From NCBI GenBank assembly GCA_016873095.1, contig VGYC01000059.1, positions 1 through 36,821 on the forward strand: a DNA stretch of 36,821 bases, written 5' to 3'. Shown piece by piece: positions 1 to 8,645 of this stretch; positions within the stretch are counted from its first letter, which is position 1; each line of letters begins with the position of its first letter. Made by a program: the position numbers and the translations under genes. Source of the stretch: Planctomycetota bacterium. GTDB lineage: Bacteria > Planctomycetota > Planctomycetia > Gemmatales > Gemmataceae. The notes under the pieces are model-generated. The model made no database searches. It worked only from the letters and a program-made list of their open reading frames with translations, and was not told the origin of the DNA.

Positions 1-194
1 CAGTCGCATTCAACAGCGCAATGCCGCCGAGAACTTTGCTTTGTTGCGAAAGATGGCCTTGAGCTTGCTCAAGCAGCATCCGCGCAAAGACAGCATCGCC
101 CGCAAGCGCAAAGCCGCCGCCCTAAATGCAGATTTTCTCGCAGAAACGCTGGCCGGCGCAGCCAAGCTGGAGAGAATTTGACGATTTCGCCCTG
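1..194 (+). mobile_element. Right end of an ISAs1-family-like insertion sequence (left part outside window)
   Basis: The window opens inside a transposase reading frame that ends at 181. Thirteen bases further on, the sequence CGATTTCGCCCTG (182-194) has the look of an ISAs1-type terminal repeat, whose outer end usually reads CAGGGC on the opposite strand. I place the element boundary at 194. Downstream DNA then resumes a different reading frame (the helicase-partner gene). The left end and target duplication are outside the window, so the boundary is an inference. Confidence 0.6.
2..181 (+). CDS. ISAs1-family-like transposase, C-terminal 59 residues (5' end off window)
   Basis: An open frame enters from the window edge in phase 2 and stops with TGA at 179-181. 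The visible residues include NAAENFALLRKMALSLLKQ followed by a basic KRKAAALN stretch. This matches the way ISAs1/H-repeat-type DDE transposases end (N-F-A-L-L-R-K, Leu/Lys-rich, then a short tail). The catalytic DDE residues would lie upstream, outside the window. An ATG at 126 inside this frame opens the next listed ORF in another frame, so the two overlap by 56 bases. The family call rests on recognition of this C-terminal signature only. Confidence 0.65.
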   Translation, partial: SRIQQRNAAENFALLRKMALSLLKQHPRKDSIARKRKAAALNADFLAETLAGAAKLERI

Positions 195-932
195 GAGTTT
201 ACCCCGAGTGCGGAATCCCCCTTGATTGATAAGGAGCTGGTACGACTGGAACAGTTGGTGGATGACGCCCGTCGATCGTTAGCGCAAGCGCGGCTGGAGG
301 CGAAAGTGATTTCGGCAGAAGGGGCCGACGTATTCCAGGTTCAGCTTTGCTTGCCGCACGACCGTAAGTTCTGCCTGCCGGATGGAGTCATTGCCTATTG
401 CTGGCCTATCACGCTTCCAGAAGGTTCCGCCGTGACCGTCAAACCGGGCTCAGGAATCGTGGCTGAGTTCTCCCGACTTTCCTTCGGAGGATTGACATCC
501 TTTTTCGCGTTCAATCTTGCTATTGCCGACGGCGAACGAAAAGTCAGCGCTCGTTTTGTCTTGAACCTGCCCTTGGATGGCGCCCCCGTCGATCGGCGCG
601 AGCGCATTCTGCAATCGCTGCTGAGCAATCGGGCCGAGGTACTGCGTTTCTTGCTTCTCTTGCTTGCCGAGGCAGGCACCGACGCGGCCGGCATCCTTCG
701 TATTCCGACTCCATTCCAACAAGGCGAGAGTGGCAACGGACCGGGCAGCATGGGCGTTCCGCTCTTTGAGACCATGGTGCGTGCCCTTGACCGGCAACCC
801 GAGAAGTTGGAACAAGTGGCACGGCTCGTGGATGATCTCCAGAAGACGCCGGGAAGCAAGGATTTGCTGCCTGAAGGATTTGAGTTGGTCTGGCAGCCGA
901 TCTGGAACGCCTACAAGAGGATGAAGTCATGA
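126..932 (+). CDS. C-terminal remnant of a helicase-partner protein (probably PLD-like), 5' end replaced by an IS
   Basis: The open frame gives 268 residues, but the first ~23 codons (126-194) lie in the IS and overlap the transposase tail in another frame. Genuine family sequence probably begins near 195. The rest contains a coiled, charged stretch (EQLVDDARRSLAQARLEAK), a beta-rich middle (CWPITLPEG, SFFAFNLAIADG, ARFVLNLPLDGAP) and a Leu-rich helix (VLRFLLLLLAEAG). I recall this arrangement as the C-terminal half of phospholipase-D-like proteins encoded directly before large SF2 helicases. No HKD motif is visible, which fits loss of the catalytic N-terminus through the IS insertion. The stop overlaps the helicase start by 4 bases (ATGA at 929), so translation of the two was coupled. 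The function of the remnant is uncertain and it is probably inactive. Confidence 0.5.
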   Translation: MQIFSQKRWPAQPSWREFDDFALEFTPSAESPLIDKELVRLEQLVDDARRSLAQARLEAKVISAEGADVFQVQLCLPHDRKFCLPDGVIAYCWPITLPEGSAVTVKPGSGIVAEFSRLSFGGLTSFFAFNLAIADGERKVSARFVLNLPLDGAPVDRRERILQSLLSNRAEVLRFLLLLLAEAGTDAAGILRIPTPFQQGESGNGPGSMGVPLFETMVRALDRQPEKLEQVARLVDDLQKTPGSKDLLPEGFELVWQPIWNAYKRMKS

Positions 933-3900
933 GCATCCTTGGCGAGCGCCCGAATACCTCCAAGGTCCTCGATACCCTGAAGGACTTCCAGCGTGACACA
1001 GTGGATTACGTGTTTGACCGTCTTTACGGCAGCACGGCGCCGACACGGAAGTTCCTGATCGCCGACGAGGTCGGCCTCGGCAAGACTCTCGTAGCGCGGG
1101 GCGTGATCGCCCGGGCTATCGACCACCTTTGGGAGAAAACCGATCGGATCGACGTCATCTACATCTGTTCCAATGCGGACATCGCGCGCCAGAACATCAA
1201 CAGGCTCAACGTCACTGGAACAAGCGACTGTTCGCTGCCCACGAGGATTACCCTTCTGCCAACCACGCTGCAGAACCTACGCGAGAATCCGATCAACTTC
1301 GTCTCCCTGACTCCCGGCACTTCCTTCGACTTGCGATCAAGCCTGGGCAAGGTAGAAGAGCGGGCTTTGCTCTATTGGCTCTTGCGCGACGCTTGGGGCA
1401 TGAAAGGCAAGGCGCCGCAAAACGTTCTGCAGGGGAACAAGTCGAAGGCCAGTTTTCGTCACTGGGTCAGGAATTTCAAAGACTGGTATGAGATCGACGC
1501 TGGGCTGGCGCAGAACTTTGTCCGTGCGCTAGACAAGCACATGGCCTCGGAAAAGGAGGAGGGACAGCCGACGCTCCGCGATCGCTTTGAGGCTCTTTGC
1601 GAGCGTTTCGCGCATTCCCGGAAGCATGTACCTTCCGACGACAGATACGATCGTGCGTGCCTCGTCGGTGAACTGCGGACGTTGCTCGCGGTCAGTTGTC
1701 TTGAAGCGCTGGAACCCGACCTCATCATCTTGGACGAGTTTCAAAGATTCAAGTATTTGCTTGAAGGCGAAGGCGAACTCAGTCGCCTGGCTCGTGACCT
1801 ATTCGAGTACGCGGGGGCGCGGGTGCTGTTGCTCTCGGCAACGCCGTACAAGATGTACACGCTGAGCCATGAGGCAGAACAAGACGACCACTATGCGGAT
1901 TTCTTGCGAACTCTCCGCTTCCTCCAATCTGACCAAGAGCAGACTCGGCAATTCGAGCAGCTTCTCACCGAATACCGCCGTGAGCTATTCCGGCTGGAAA
2001 AAGACGGCGAACGATTTCAAACGCTCAAGCAAGAGCTTGAGTCGCGACTGCGTGCCGTGATGGTGCGCACGGAGCGCCTAGCCGTTACGGCAGATCGAGA
2101 TGGCATGCTCAAGGAGGTGCGTAGCTCGGCTGTCCAACTCGACTCCCGCGATCTCGAATCCTATGCCGCGTTGCAGAAGCTGGGCCGCGTCCTTGAGCAT
2201 AGTGACGTCATGGAATACTGGAAGGCAGCTCCTTACCTGCTCAACTTCATGGAGGGTTACCAGCTCAAGGAAGCCTTTGAAAACATAGCTGACCTGCCTG
2301 AGTTGGAGGCCAAGGCTGCTGAGATTCTCGCCAAGAGTCAGACTATGCTGCTTCCCTGGTCGGACATCTCAGCCTATCGAGACATCGACCCCGGTAACGC
2401 ACGCTTGCGGGCGTTGCTCGCAGATACAGTCGCTGCCGGCGCCTGGCAATTGCTGTGGATGCCTCCTTCTCTCCCCTATTACCGCCTTGACGGCCCTTAT
2501 GCCAATCCATCTGTCGGTTCATTCACGAAGCGGTTGGTCTTTTCCTGCTGGCGCGTGGTCCCAAGGGTTGTCGCCTCGCTTGTCAGTTATGAGGCGGAAC
2601 GGCGAATGATCCGTTTGTTCGAGGCAGAGCCTGAAAACTCGCCGGAAGCGCGAAAGCGACGGCGACCGCTGCTGCGATTTGCGCGCACCGACGGCCGTCT
2701 CACCGGCATGCCGGTTCTGGGCCTCATTTATCCGAGCGTCACGCTGGCTCGTATCGGCGATCCGATGGCGCTGACCATGAAATTGAAACCGGAGAACGGT
2801 CTTCCGAAAGCACAAGTGTTGCTCGATAGCATCCAGGCGCAGTTGCAGGACCTTCTTCCTACGATCGGGGCAAATTCAGGAACAGGGCCAAAAGACGAAG
2901 CCTGGTATTGGGCGGCGCCGATACTGCTCGACCTGCAGGCTGATCCGGAGGCAACGCGGGCTTGGTGGGCAGAGCAAGACCGAGCAGATCGCTGGGCGGG
3001 GACAGCGTCATCGGAAGAGGACGACGACGAGTCACGCTGGGCGGATCACGTTGAACATGCCAGGCAACTGCTTGAACAAAAAGGCCTGTTCGATGAGCAA
3101 CTCAAACTTGGTCCGCCTCCCGATGACTTGCCCCTTGTGCTCGCTCAAATGGCCTTGGCCGCTCCTGCAATTTCAGCGTTGAGAGCAATCGGGCGAGTCG
3201 CAGGTGGTCGTGAAGCGTGGAGCATGCCCGAGTTGCGAGATAGCGCTGCTCACGTCGGCTGGTCATTTCTCCATCTATTCAATCTGCCGGAGGTAACGGC
3301 CCTAATACGTGGCATCAATCAAGAAGAGCCCTTTTGGCGGCGAGTTCTGGAGTATTGCGTGGCCGGCGGATTACAGGCAGTCCTTGATGAATACGCTCAC
3401 ATTCTGCGAGAGTCACTTGGTCTGATCGACAAGCCGGCGCCGGAAATAGCGCGCGAACTCGCGGAAGCGATGCGCAGCGCACTCACATTGCGCACTTCCC
3501 CCTTGCGTGTTGATGAGATTAGCGCTGGCCCTTCGGTCAAGAAAGTTGTCCTGGGCGACCGCGTCATGCGTGCCCGATTCGCATTGCGATTCGGCGAGGA
3601 AAAATCCGAGGATGGCCAACCTGCGGTTCGCAAGGATCAAGTTCGTGAGGCATTCAACTCGCCCTTCTGGCCCTTTGTTCTCGCTACGACTTCAGTAGGC
3701 CAGGAAGGGCTCGATTTTCATTCATACTGTCACGCAGTCGTCCACTGGAACTTGCCATCAAATCCAGTCGATCTGGAGCAACGGGAAGGGAGGATTCACC
3801 GTTACAAGGGCCACGCCGTCCGCAAGAATGTGGCAGCCCATTACGGCCTTTCCGTGCTTGATGACAGTTGCGATCCGTGGGAATCACTGTTTCTTGCCGC

Positions 3901-4171
3901 CCGGCGAGATCGTGCTGACAAGTTGTCAGATATTGTGCCGTTTTGGGTCCTTGAAGGGGACGCACGGATCGAACGCCATGTGCCAGCGTTGCCACTCAGC
4001 CGCGACTTGGATCGGCTGACCGCATTGCGGAGGTCGTTGGCTGTGTACCGAATGGTATTCGGCCAGAATCGGCAAGAGGATCTCATTGCGTATCTGCTTG
4101 GTCAAGTGTCTGAAGCAGACCTGCAAAAAGTCATCTGCGACCTGAGGATTGATCTCGGACCGCCACATTGA
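929..4171 (+). CDS. Large SF2 DEAD/DEAH-like helicase (putative phage-defence helicase)
   Basis: This 1080-residue protein carries helicase motifs in order: motif I ADEVGLGKT (residues 45-53), motif II as DEFQ (269-272) instead of the usual DEAH, motif III SATP (303-306), and a C-terminal lobe with TSVGQEGLDF and motif VI QREGRIHR (951-958). About 600 residues separate the two RecA-like lobes, rich in charged helices, so a large inserted domain is likely. DNA- or RNA-dependent ATPase/translocase activity is expected from the family. It overlaps the upstream partner gene by 4 bases and lies in an island next to mobile elements, which suggests anti-phage or anti-plasmid defence; that role is inferred. 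The partner is IS-truncated, so the two-gene system is probably crippled although the helicase frame is intact. Confidence 0.8.
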   Translation: MSILGERPNTSKVLDTLKDFQRDTVDYVFDRLYGSTAPTRKFLIADEVGLGKTLVARGVIARAIDHLWEKTDRIDVIYICSNADIARQNINRLNVTGTSDCSLPTRITLLPTTLQNLRENPINFVSLTPGTSFDLRSSLGKVEERALLYWLLRDAWGMKGKAPQNVLQGNKSKASFRHWVRNFKDWYEIDAGLAQNFVRALDKHMASEKEEGQPTLRDRFEALCERFAHSRKHVPSDDRYDRACLVGELRTLLAVSCLEALEPDLIILDEFQRFKYLLEGEGELSRLARDLFEYAGARVLLLSATPYKMYTLSHEAEQDDHYADFLRTLRFLQSDQEQTRQFEQLLTEYRRELFRLEKDGERFQTLKQELESRLRAVMVRTERLAVTADRDGMLKEVRSSAVQLDSRDLESYAALQKLGRVLEHSDVMEYWKAAPYLLNFMEGYQLKEAFENIADLPELEAKAAEILAKSQTMLLPWSDISAYRDIDPGNARLRALLADTVAAGAWQLLWMPPSLPYYRLDGPYANPSVGSFTKRLVFSCWRVVPRVVASLVSYEAERRMIRLFEAEPENSPEARKRRRPLLRFARTDGRLTGMPVLGLIYPSVTLARIGDPMALTMKLKPENGLPKAQVLLDSIQAQLQDLLPTIGANSGTGPKDEAWYWAAPILLDLQADPEATRAWWAEQDRADRWAGTASSEEDDDESRWADHVEHARQLLEQKGLFDEQLKLGPPPDDLPLVLAQMALAAPAISALRAIGRVAGGREAWSMPELRDSAAHVGWSFLHLFNLPEVTALIRGINQEEPFWRRVLEYCVAGGLQAVLDEYAHILRESLGLIDKPAPEIARELAEAMRSALTLRTSPLRVDEISAGPSVKKVVLGDRVMRARFALRFGEEKSEDGQPAVRKDQVREAFNSPFWPFVLATTSVGQEGLDFHSYCHAVVHWNLPSNPVDLEQREGRIHRYKGHAVRKNVAAHYGLSVLDDSCDPWESLFLAARRDRADKLSDIVPFWVLEGDARIERHVPALPLSRDLDRLTALRRSLAVYRMVFGQNRQEDLIAYLLGQVSEADLQKVICDLRIDLGPPH

Positions 4172-4204
4172 TGCGCGATCTGCACGGTCGAGTGGTCCCT
4201 TGGT

Positions 4205-5113
4205 TCAATCCGCAGTCTTCCCCTGCGCCACTTCGCCAAAGCTCCGCACTTCGAGCAGTTTCTGAAACTCGGCCAGAATCTCCGGGTGATGACCGGCCAG
4301 GTGCCGCACGACGCGCGGGTTGTCCAGGAGCTTACGCAAGTAGCCGACGACCAGGACCAGGTTGAGCGTGTTCTTGCCGTGGCTTTCCTCGATCAGCTTG
4401 AACTCGCGGCCCAGGGATTCCAGCTCGTGTTCCATCCGCGAAATGTCTTCGGGGGTCAGGCCGCGGATGTCCTTGCTGCGCTCGGCGTCGATGAGCGACT
4501 CGGCCGGCGTGGCGGCAACCAGGCACTTGGCGTAGCCGACGGAGAAGTTGTTGGCGGCGCACATTAGCTCGGAAATCTCGATCTGACGCATCGGCTTCAC
4601 TTTGCGAAACTCTCGCAAGGCAAGGGCGGTTGCCCGCTTTTCCTTGAGCAACTGAACGGCCTCTGGGCAAATCCCGTCCAGGAGGTCGCGCTTCTGGCGG
4701 ATGCTGTGGACATCGACGTTGAGGGCGCGGGCGATCTTGTCCTCGGTGACGCCGTTCTTGATGGCCCGCAGGATCATGAAATGTTCCTGGATCGCGGAGA
4801 GCCGGTTGACCTTGTGGTTGTAGGTGAAGCCCTCGTCGTCATCGGAGATCAGGCACTTGGCCGTGGCGATGCCCAGGAGTTTGAGGATCATCAGCCGCAC
4901 ATGGCCGTCGAGCAACATGAAACTGCCGTCGGAGTTCTCCTGGGGGAACACCACCAGCGGCTCGATCAGGCCGAGTTCGCGGATGGATGCCTCGATGCAC
5001 TGATACTTCGACGTCTTGCGAATGCTGTCGTCGAGGAGGCGCATGGGCAGGATTCGGGTCAGCTCGATCTCGACAATCTCCTCCTGGCAGGCCAGGTGGA
5101 CGGTGTCATTCAT
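4205..5113 (-). CDS. ParB/RepB-like protein with RepB-type C-terminal region
   Basis: This 302-residue protein starts with a ParB/Sulfiredoxin-like N-terminal domain (about residues 12-95, with the LLDGHVRL signature near 70 corresponding to the ParB box). An HTH-like region follows (GVTEDKIARALNVDVHSIRQK, about 120-140), then a helical C-terminus resembling plasmid partitioning RepB proteins. ParB-type proteins bind DNA and use CTP through the N-domain; whether this one does is unknown. Its ATG overlaps the stop of the next gene upstream by 4 bases (ATGA, 5110-5113), and that gene in turn overlaps the recombinase, so all three are probably one translationally coupled unit. There is no ParA ATPase nearby, which argues against ordinary plasmid segregation. 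It converges on the helicase gene with a 33-base gap. Confidence 0.75.
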   Translation of the reverse strand: MNDTVHLACQEEIVEIELTRILPMRLLDDSIRKTSKYQCIEASIRELGLIEPLVVFPQENSDGSFMLLDGHVRLMILKLLGIATAKCLISDDDEGFTYNHKVNRLSAIQEHFMILRAIKNGVTEDKIARALNVDVHSIRQKRDLLDGICPEAVQLLKEKRATALALREFRKVKPMRQIEISELMCAANNFSVGYAKCLVAATPAESLIDAERSKDIRGLTPEDISRMEHELESLGREFKLIEESHGKNTLNLVLVVGYLRKLLDNPRVVRHLAGHHPEILAEFQKLLEVRSFGEVAQGKTAD

Positions 5114-6006
5114 GGCGTGTCTCCGTGGTCATAGATTTGTGCGGCCAGGAACTGGGGCAGGGAATCCAGCCCTTCGGCGCGCAGGAGCGTGACGAAGTGG
5201 TCGTCCTTGAAGAGCTGCTTGAGCGCCGCCCCGGCAAACAGCAACCGCGTCTCGTTGATCTTGGCCTTCTGGACGATCATCTTCTGCCGCATGGTTTCCT
5301 GCTGGAACGTCTTCAAGAGGCTCTCGGTGGAAACGGGCTTGCCATTGGGCTTGCGCTGGTTGCCGCGTGGTTTTTTGCCGCGAGCGCGCCGGGTCTCGAT
5401 CAAGCGCCGGGCGCGGGTCAAGGCGCGGCCGCGCAGATCGTTTCGTTCGTAGGCATCCTGTAGCGCCCGCTGGACGGCCCTGTCGTCGGAGGTGGCGATG
5501 GTGATGGCAACGCTGAGCGGCAACTGGCCTTTTTCGACCGCTTGCAGGAGGCGATCCTCGCCGCGAGCGAGAAGCTGGAGGATGCCGCGAATGTAGGTCA
5601 CGTCGAGATCAGTTTTGCGAGCGATCTCGGCATGGCTGTAGCCCGCTTCCTTCATCCTCCGAATTTCGCGGATCAGCTCGACGGCTGAATGCTGGCGCCG
5701 GGCCAGGTTCTCGATCAAGCTCATCAGGTGCAACTCTTCCATCGTGCCCCATACCTGGATGGCGGGAATCTCCGTTTGCCCCAGGAAGAGGTAGGCTTCG
5801 AGCCGGCCCTGGCCGCACACAAGCCAGTACCGTACCTCGCCGTTCCTGCCCTCCATCAACGCCACCGTAACCGGCTTCTTGAGCCCCAGATGCGCAATGT
5901 TCAGGGCGATCTGCATGAACTTCTTGCGGCCGCGCTCGCGTGGGTTGAGCACTTCGATCTGAGTGACTGGAATGTAACGGATCGTGGGATCGTAGCGGAT
6001 GGTCAT
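5110..6006 (-). CDS. ParB-like nuclease-fold/DNA-binding protein
   Basis: This 298-residue protein has a ParB N-terminal domain (residues ~8-100) containing the CGQGRLEAY box and ENLARRQHSAVE, followed by an HTH of the KorB/ParB type (GYSHAEIARKTDLDVTYIRG, about 133-152). A strongly basic linker (RRARGKKPRGNQRKPNGKP) and a helical C-terminus complete it. It sits between the recombinase and the RepB-like gene with 4-base ATGA overlaps on both sides. That strict coupling implies fixed stoichiometry and a shared role, perhaps loading on or bridging recombination sites. That role is inference; the domain call itself is secure. Confidence 0.75.
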   Translation of the reverse strand: MTIRYDPTIRYIPVTQIEVLNPRERGRKKFMQIALNIAHLGLKKPVTVALMEGRNGEVRYWLVCGQGRLEAYLFLGQTEIPAIQVWGTMEELHLMSLIENLARRQHSAVELIREIRRMKEAGYSHAEIARKTDLDVTYIRGILQLLARGEDRLLQAVEKGQLPLSVAITIATSDDRAVQRALQDAYERNDLRGRALTRARRLIETRRARGKKPRGNQRKPNGKPVSTESLLKTFQQETMRQKMIVQKAKINETRLLFAGAALKQLFKDDHFVTLLRAEGLDSLPQFLAAQIYDHGDTP

Positions 6007-7562
6007 GCAGCCACCTCAATCTTTCGGCGCAGGGCCAGGGTCGCGAAATAGTCCAGGTTGTCGAACTGGTACGTATCCAGATGAGCCCCGTTGGTTTCGC
6101 ACAAGAGAAGCCGGGGCGTCTCGATGTCCATGATGGGCAAAAGATAGTAGTCGGCGGGCCTGGCGTTGGCCGGGTCCATGCGGACCAGGATCGTGATGTC
6201 TGGCGCCAGACGCTGGTCGAGCTGGATGAGCCAGCGAAGCGAGCCGGCCGGGGTTTGCCGGCAGCGTGACAGCACCATGGCGGCGCTGAACTCGCCGTTG
6301 ATGAGCAGGAGGTCAGTGGTTGCGTCCCTGGTCACCGTGGCGCCGGCGGCATCCAGGCGCTGGGTCACGTCGGCGACGAGCTGGGGATAGAGGGTACGCA
6401 GCTCGCGATTGATCTCCAGGTAGCGGTAGTCCCGGTCCGGCTCAAAGCCGGCCAGCCGGTACGCTCGCAGCAAGCTGCCAAAACGCGACCGATAGGCGCT
6501 GCTCGCGGGCATGCCGTCGGCGGCGTCGATGAGCTGGCTGGAGAGCGTGGACCGCTCCTGCGCCAGTTGCTTGAGCCGGGCCAGCATGTCCTCATCGGAA
6601 AGCCTGCGGGCACGCTCTTGAATGATGCCCCGCGCCATGAAGAAGTCTTCCGGCGCCACGATCGGCGTGAAGACGCCGTCGGACCGGACCCACATGTCCG
6701 GCGAATTGCGCACGTGCTTCTTCTTGAGTTTGAAAGACGTGCGGTTGTAGACGTTGTTGCCGATGTATTTCTCGTTGGTGAGCACTTGGTGGACGGTGCC
6801 GCTGGTCCATGGCCGGCCCAAGTCGGTGACCAGGCCCATCGTGTTGAGTTCCGCGGCGATCTGCGATTCCTGTTTGCCGTGCCGGATGAACTGCTCGTAA
6901 ATCCAGCGAACGATGCGGGTTTCCTCCTCGGGGCCGGGAACGAGGATCACGCGATCGGTTTGCAGGCTCTTCTGCTCGCCACGGGCCAGGAGGCCTTTTT
7001 GCTCGCCGGCCAGGTTGATGAGCATGCGCCGCAGGCCGTAACCTGGCGCCCCGCCCTGGCGATAGCCGAGTTCGATCAGCCGGCACTGGCCCTTGAAGAC
7101 CTTGGCTGATAGTTCGCGGCTATATTCGCCGGCCATGGCCCGCTTGACGCTCTTGATGATGGTCGAGGTCGGGCCGCCGTCGTTCTCAAACTGCTCTGCG
7201 CAATAATGCACTTCGATGCCGGCGCGCTTGCAAAGGTACTCGTAGTACGCGCTCTCGTCGGCGTCCTGGAACCGGCCCCAGCGGCTCACGTCATAGACCA
7301 GAATGGCGAAGAAATCGGCGCGTCCCGCCTGCACGTCGTCGATCATCCGCCGCAGGGATTCCCGGCCGGCGACATTGAGGCCGCTCTTGCCTTCGTCGGC
7401 GTAGGTGCGGACGATCTCAAAGCCGCGGCGCTGAGCATACTCGCGGATCACGTCCTCCTGGTTGGAAGTCGAATACTGCTGATGCTCCGTGGACATCCGG
7501 ACGTACTGGGCCGCCCGGGTGCGCGTGGCCGAACTCGGCGTGTTTTGATGAGTTTCCGCCAT
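6003..7562 (-). CDS. Large serine recombinase (resolvase/invertase family)
   Basis: The N-terminal resolvase domain carries YVRMSTEHQ with the nucleophile Ser24, then DEGKSGL and the conserved VYDVSRWGR. A Recombinase domain follows (PGYGLRRML, EEETRIVRWIYEQF, GRPWTSGTVHQVLTNEKYIGNNVYNRTSFKLK). The last ~200 residues have no obvious zinc-ribbon cysteines and end in a part I do not recognise. I place the start at 7562 (519 residues) because AAGGA stands 7 bases before this ATG; the frame stays open 36 codons further upstream without a comparable site. Large serine recombinases integrate or excise elements between att sites in a directional way. It heads a three-gene operon with two ParB-like genes. 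No att sites could be recognised. Confidence 0.85.
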   Translation of the reverse strand: MAETHQNTPSSATRTRAAQYVRMSTEHQQYSTSNQEDVIREYAQRRGFEIVRTYADEGKSGLNVAGRESLRRMIDDVQAGRADFFAILVYDVSRWGRFQDADESAYYEYLCKRAGIEVHYCAEQFENDGGPTSTIIKSVKRAMAGEYSRELSAKVFKGQCRLIELGYRQGGAPGYGLRRMLINLAGEQKGLLARGEQKSLQTDRVILVPGPEEETRIVRWIYEQFIRHGKQESQIAAELNTMGLVTDLGRPWTSGTVHQVLTNEKYIGNNVYNRTSFKLKKKHVRNSPDMWVRSDGVFTPIVAPEDFFMARGIIQERARRLSDEDMLARLKQLAQERSTLSSQLIDAADGMPASSAYRSRFGSLLRAYRLAGFEPDRDYRYLEINRELRTLYPQLVADVTQRLDAAGATVTRDATTDLLLINGEFSAAMVLSRCRQTPAGSLRWLIQLDQRLAPDITILVRMDPANARPADYYLLPIMDIETPRLLLCETNGAHLDTYQFDNLDYFATLALRRKIEVAA

Positions 7563-7673
7563 GATTGTTCCTTGGTGCTGGCGCAAGGATGCAAAACTCT
7601 GATTGCTATTCTGCGGGAGCCCTGTGGCAAATCGCGGTGGAAACCTGTGTGAAAGCTGTGTGATCTTCAACCA

Positions 7674-8147
7674 CTACAGAGCGAGCTTCAAGGCGTAGTG
7701 GCCGCGGACGGTGCCGTCGATGGCGTCAGCGACATCGCGAAGGCCGGCCTGACGCAGCCTGCTACGCAGCGTTTTCGCCACGCTGCGCACCGCCTCCTTT
7801 GAGCGGATGTCGCCCTCCCAGACTTCGGCGAGCAGGTCGTCGTAGGCGACGTAGGTGTTGCATCGCCGGGCGAGGAGCACGAGGAATTTGAACGGCAGCG
7901 TGTTGCCCAGGAAGCAAACCTTCCCGCGGCACGTGACAGTCAAGAGCGCCGGGTCAATCTTGAGCTTGCCCGTGCTGGCATCGCCAGTTGCCGGGACGGG
8001 CCGCGTCCGAAAGTACGTCACTGGGTCCAGTGCCAGCTCATCGCAGAGCAATGACAACGTTTCCTCCATCAGGTGCATGGTCGCTGAGTAGGATTCCGCC
8101 AGGCTGCGAAGGGATCGTTGAATCTGTTCGCGTCGGTGAATCTTCAA
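7674..8147 (-). CDS. Winged-helix transcriptional regulator (OmpR/PhoB-type DNA-binding domain)
   Basis: The predicted protein is 157 residues from a TTG start at 8147, chosen because GGAGG lies 5 bases upstream; the frame is open for 20 further codons without such a site. The N-terminal ~60 residues are helical. The C-terminal ~95 residues form a Trans_reg_C-like winged helix: LPFKFLVLLARR, YDDLLAEVWEGD, a recognition helix around VRSVAKTLRSRLRQAG, and the wing hairpin GTVRGHYALKL. There is no receiver domain, so it is not a standard response regulator. It lies 111 bases upstream of the recombinase start on the same strand and probably controls that operon or itself, which is an inference from position. 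Confidence 0.75.
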   Translation of the reverse strand: MKIHRREQIQRSLRSLAESYSATMHLMEETLSLLCDELALDPVTYFRTRPVPATGDASTGKLKIDPALLTVTCRGKVCFLGNTLPFKFLVLLARRCNTYVAYDDLLAEVWEGDIRSKEAVRSVAKTLRSRLRQAGLRDVADAIDGTVRGHYALKLAL

Positions 8148-8645
8148 GTGAGCCTCCTCGATGAATTGTGGATGTGCGCTGGGGCTCGAAACAATTCTGC
8201 AACGCACACCCTTGGTCCTGACGGAGATGAAATCACTGGATTCTGCGATCAGATCGTTGACGACGGCTACGGACGAAGCGTAGAATGCGAATTGAAGAAA
8301 CTTGATTGGGCAGGTTTCGGCCTGTCCACACGATCGACGGTGCTAGCCGACGATCCCACAAGACGCGCGAAGGCGCGGACAATTCTCCGAAAAGGGCACG
8401 AGCCCCACATCACTGACCGCTTGGGGCGGTCTTTCCGCCACGGCGATAACCAGCCGCCAAACAATCCTCACCTGACTGCCGCGATGTCTCTCGTTGAGGC
8501 ACACGGCATATCAACCGGTAGGAAACCGGCCGATTGGTGTGTCGAGCACGCGTTGCCAGCCGAACAATTTCGGTCCGCCTGGCCGGCCGCGGGAGCCACA
8601 CTACTAGGCAACTCGAAATACAGTCAATCAGAAAGGGCGGTTCGT
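8148..8645. other. Divergent intergenic region between the wHTH gene and the next hypothetical gene
   Basis: About 500 bases separate the start of the winged-helix gene (minus strand) and the start of the hypothetical gene at 8646 (plus strand). A plus-strand frame stays open through it, but the translation shows no recognisable domain and no SD-supported start. Divergent promoters and, by analogy with recombinase-encoding elements, an attachment site would be expected here. A loose -10-like TAGAAT occurs near 8281 on the plus strand. I see no clear inverted repeats. Confidence 0.4.

Noticed and set aside
195-215. Resemblance of TACCCCGAGTGCGG after the IS end to the MITE-like ends (ACCCTGAGTGCGG on the complementary strand at 20772-20817)
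   Set aside because: About 15 of 20 bases match, but the segment lies in the coding frame of the helicase-partner gene and lacks inverted repeats; chance similarity cannot be excluded.
8118-8645. Extension of the hypothetical gene at 8646 upstream to 8118
   Set aside because: No SD-supported start, no domain signal, and the extension would overlap the 5' end of the winged-helix gene.
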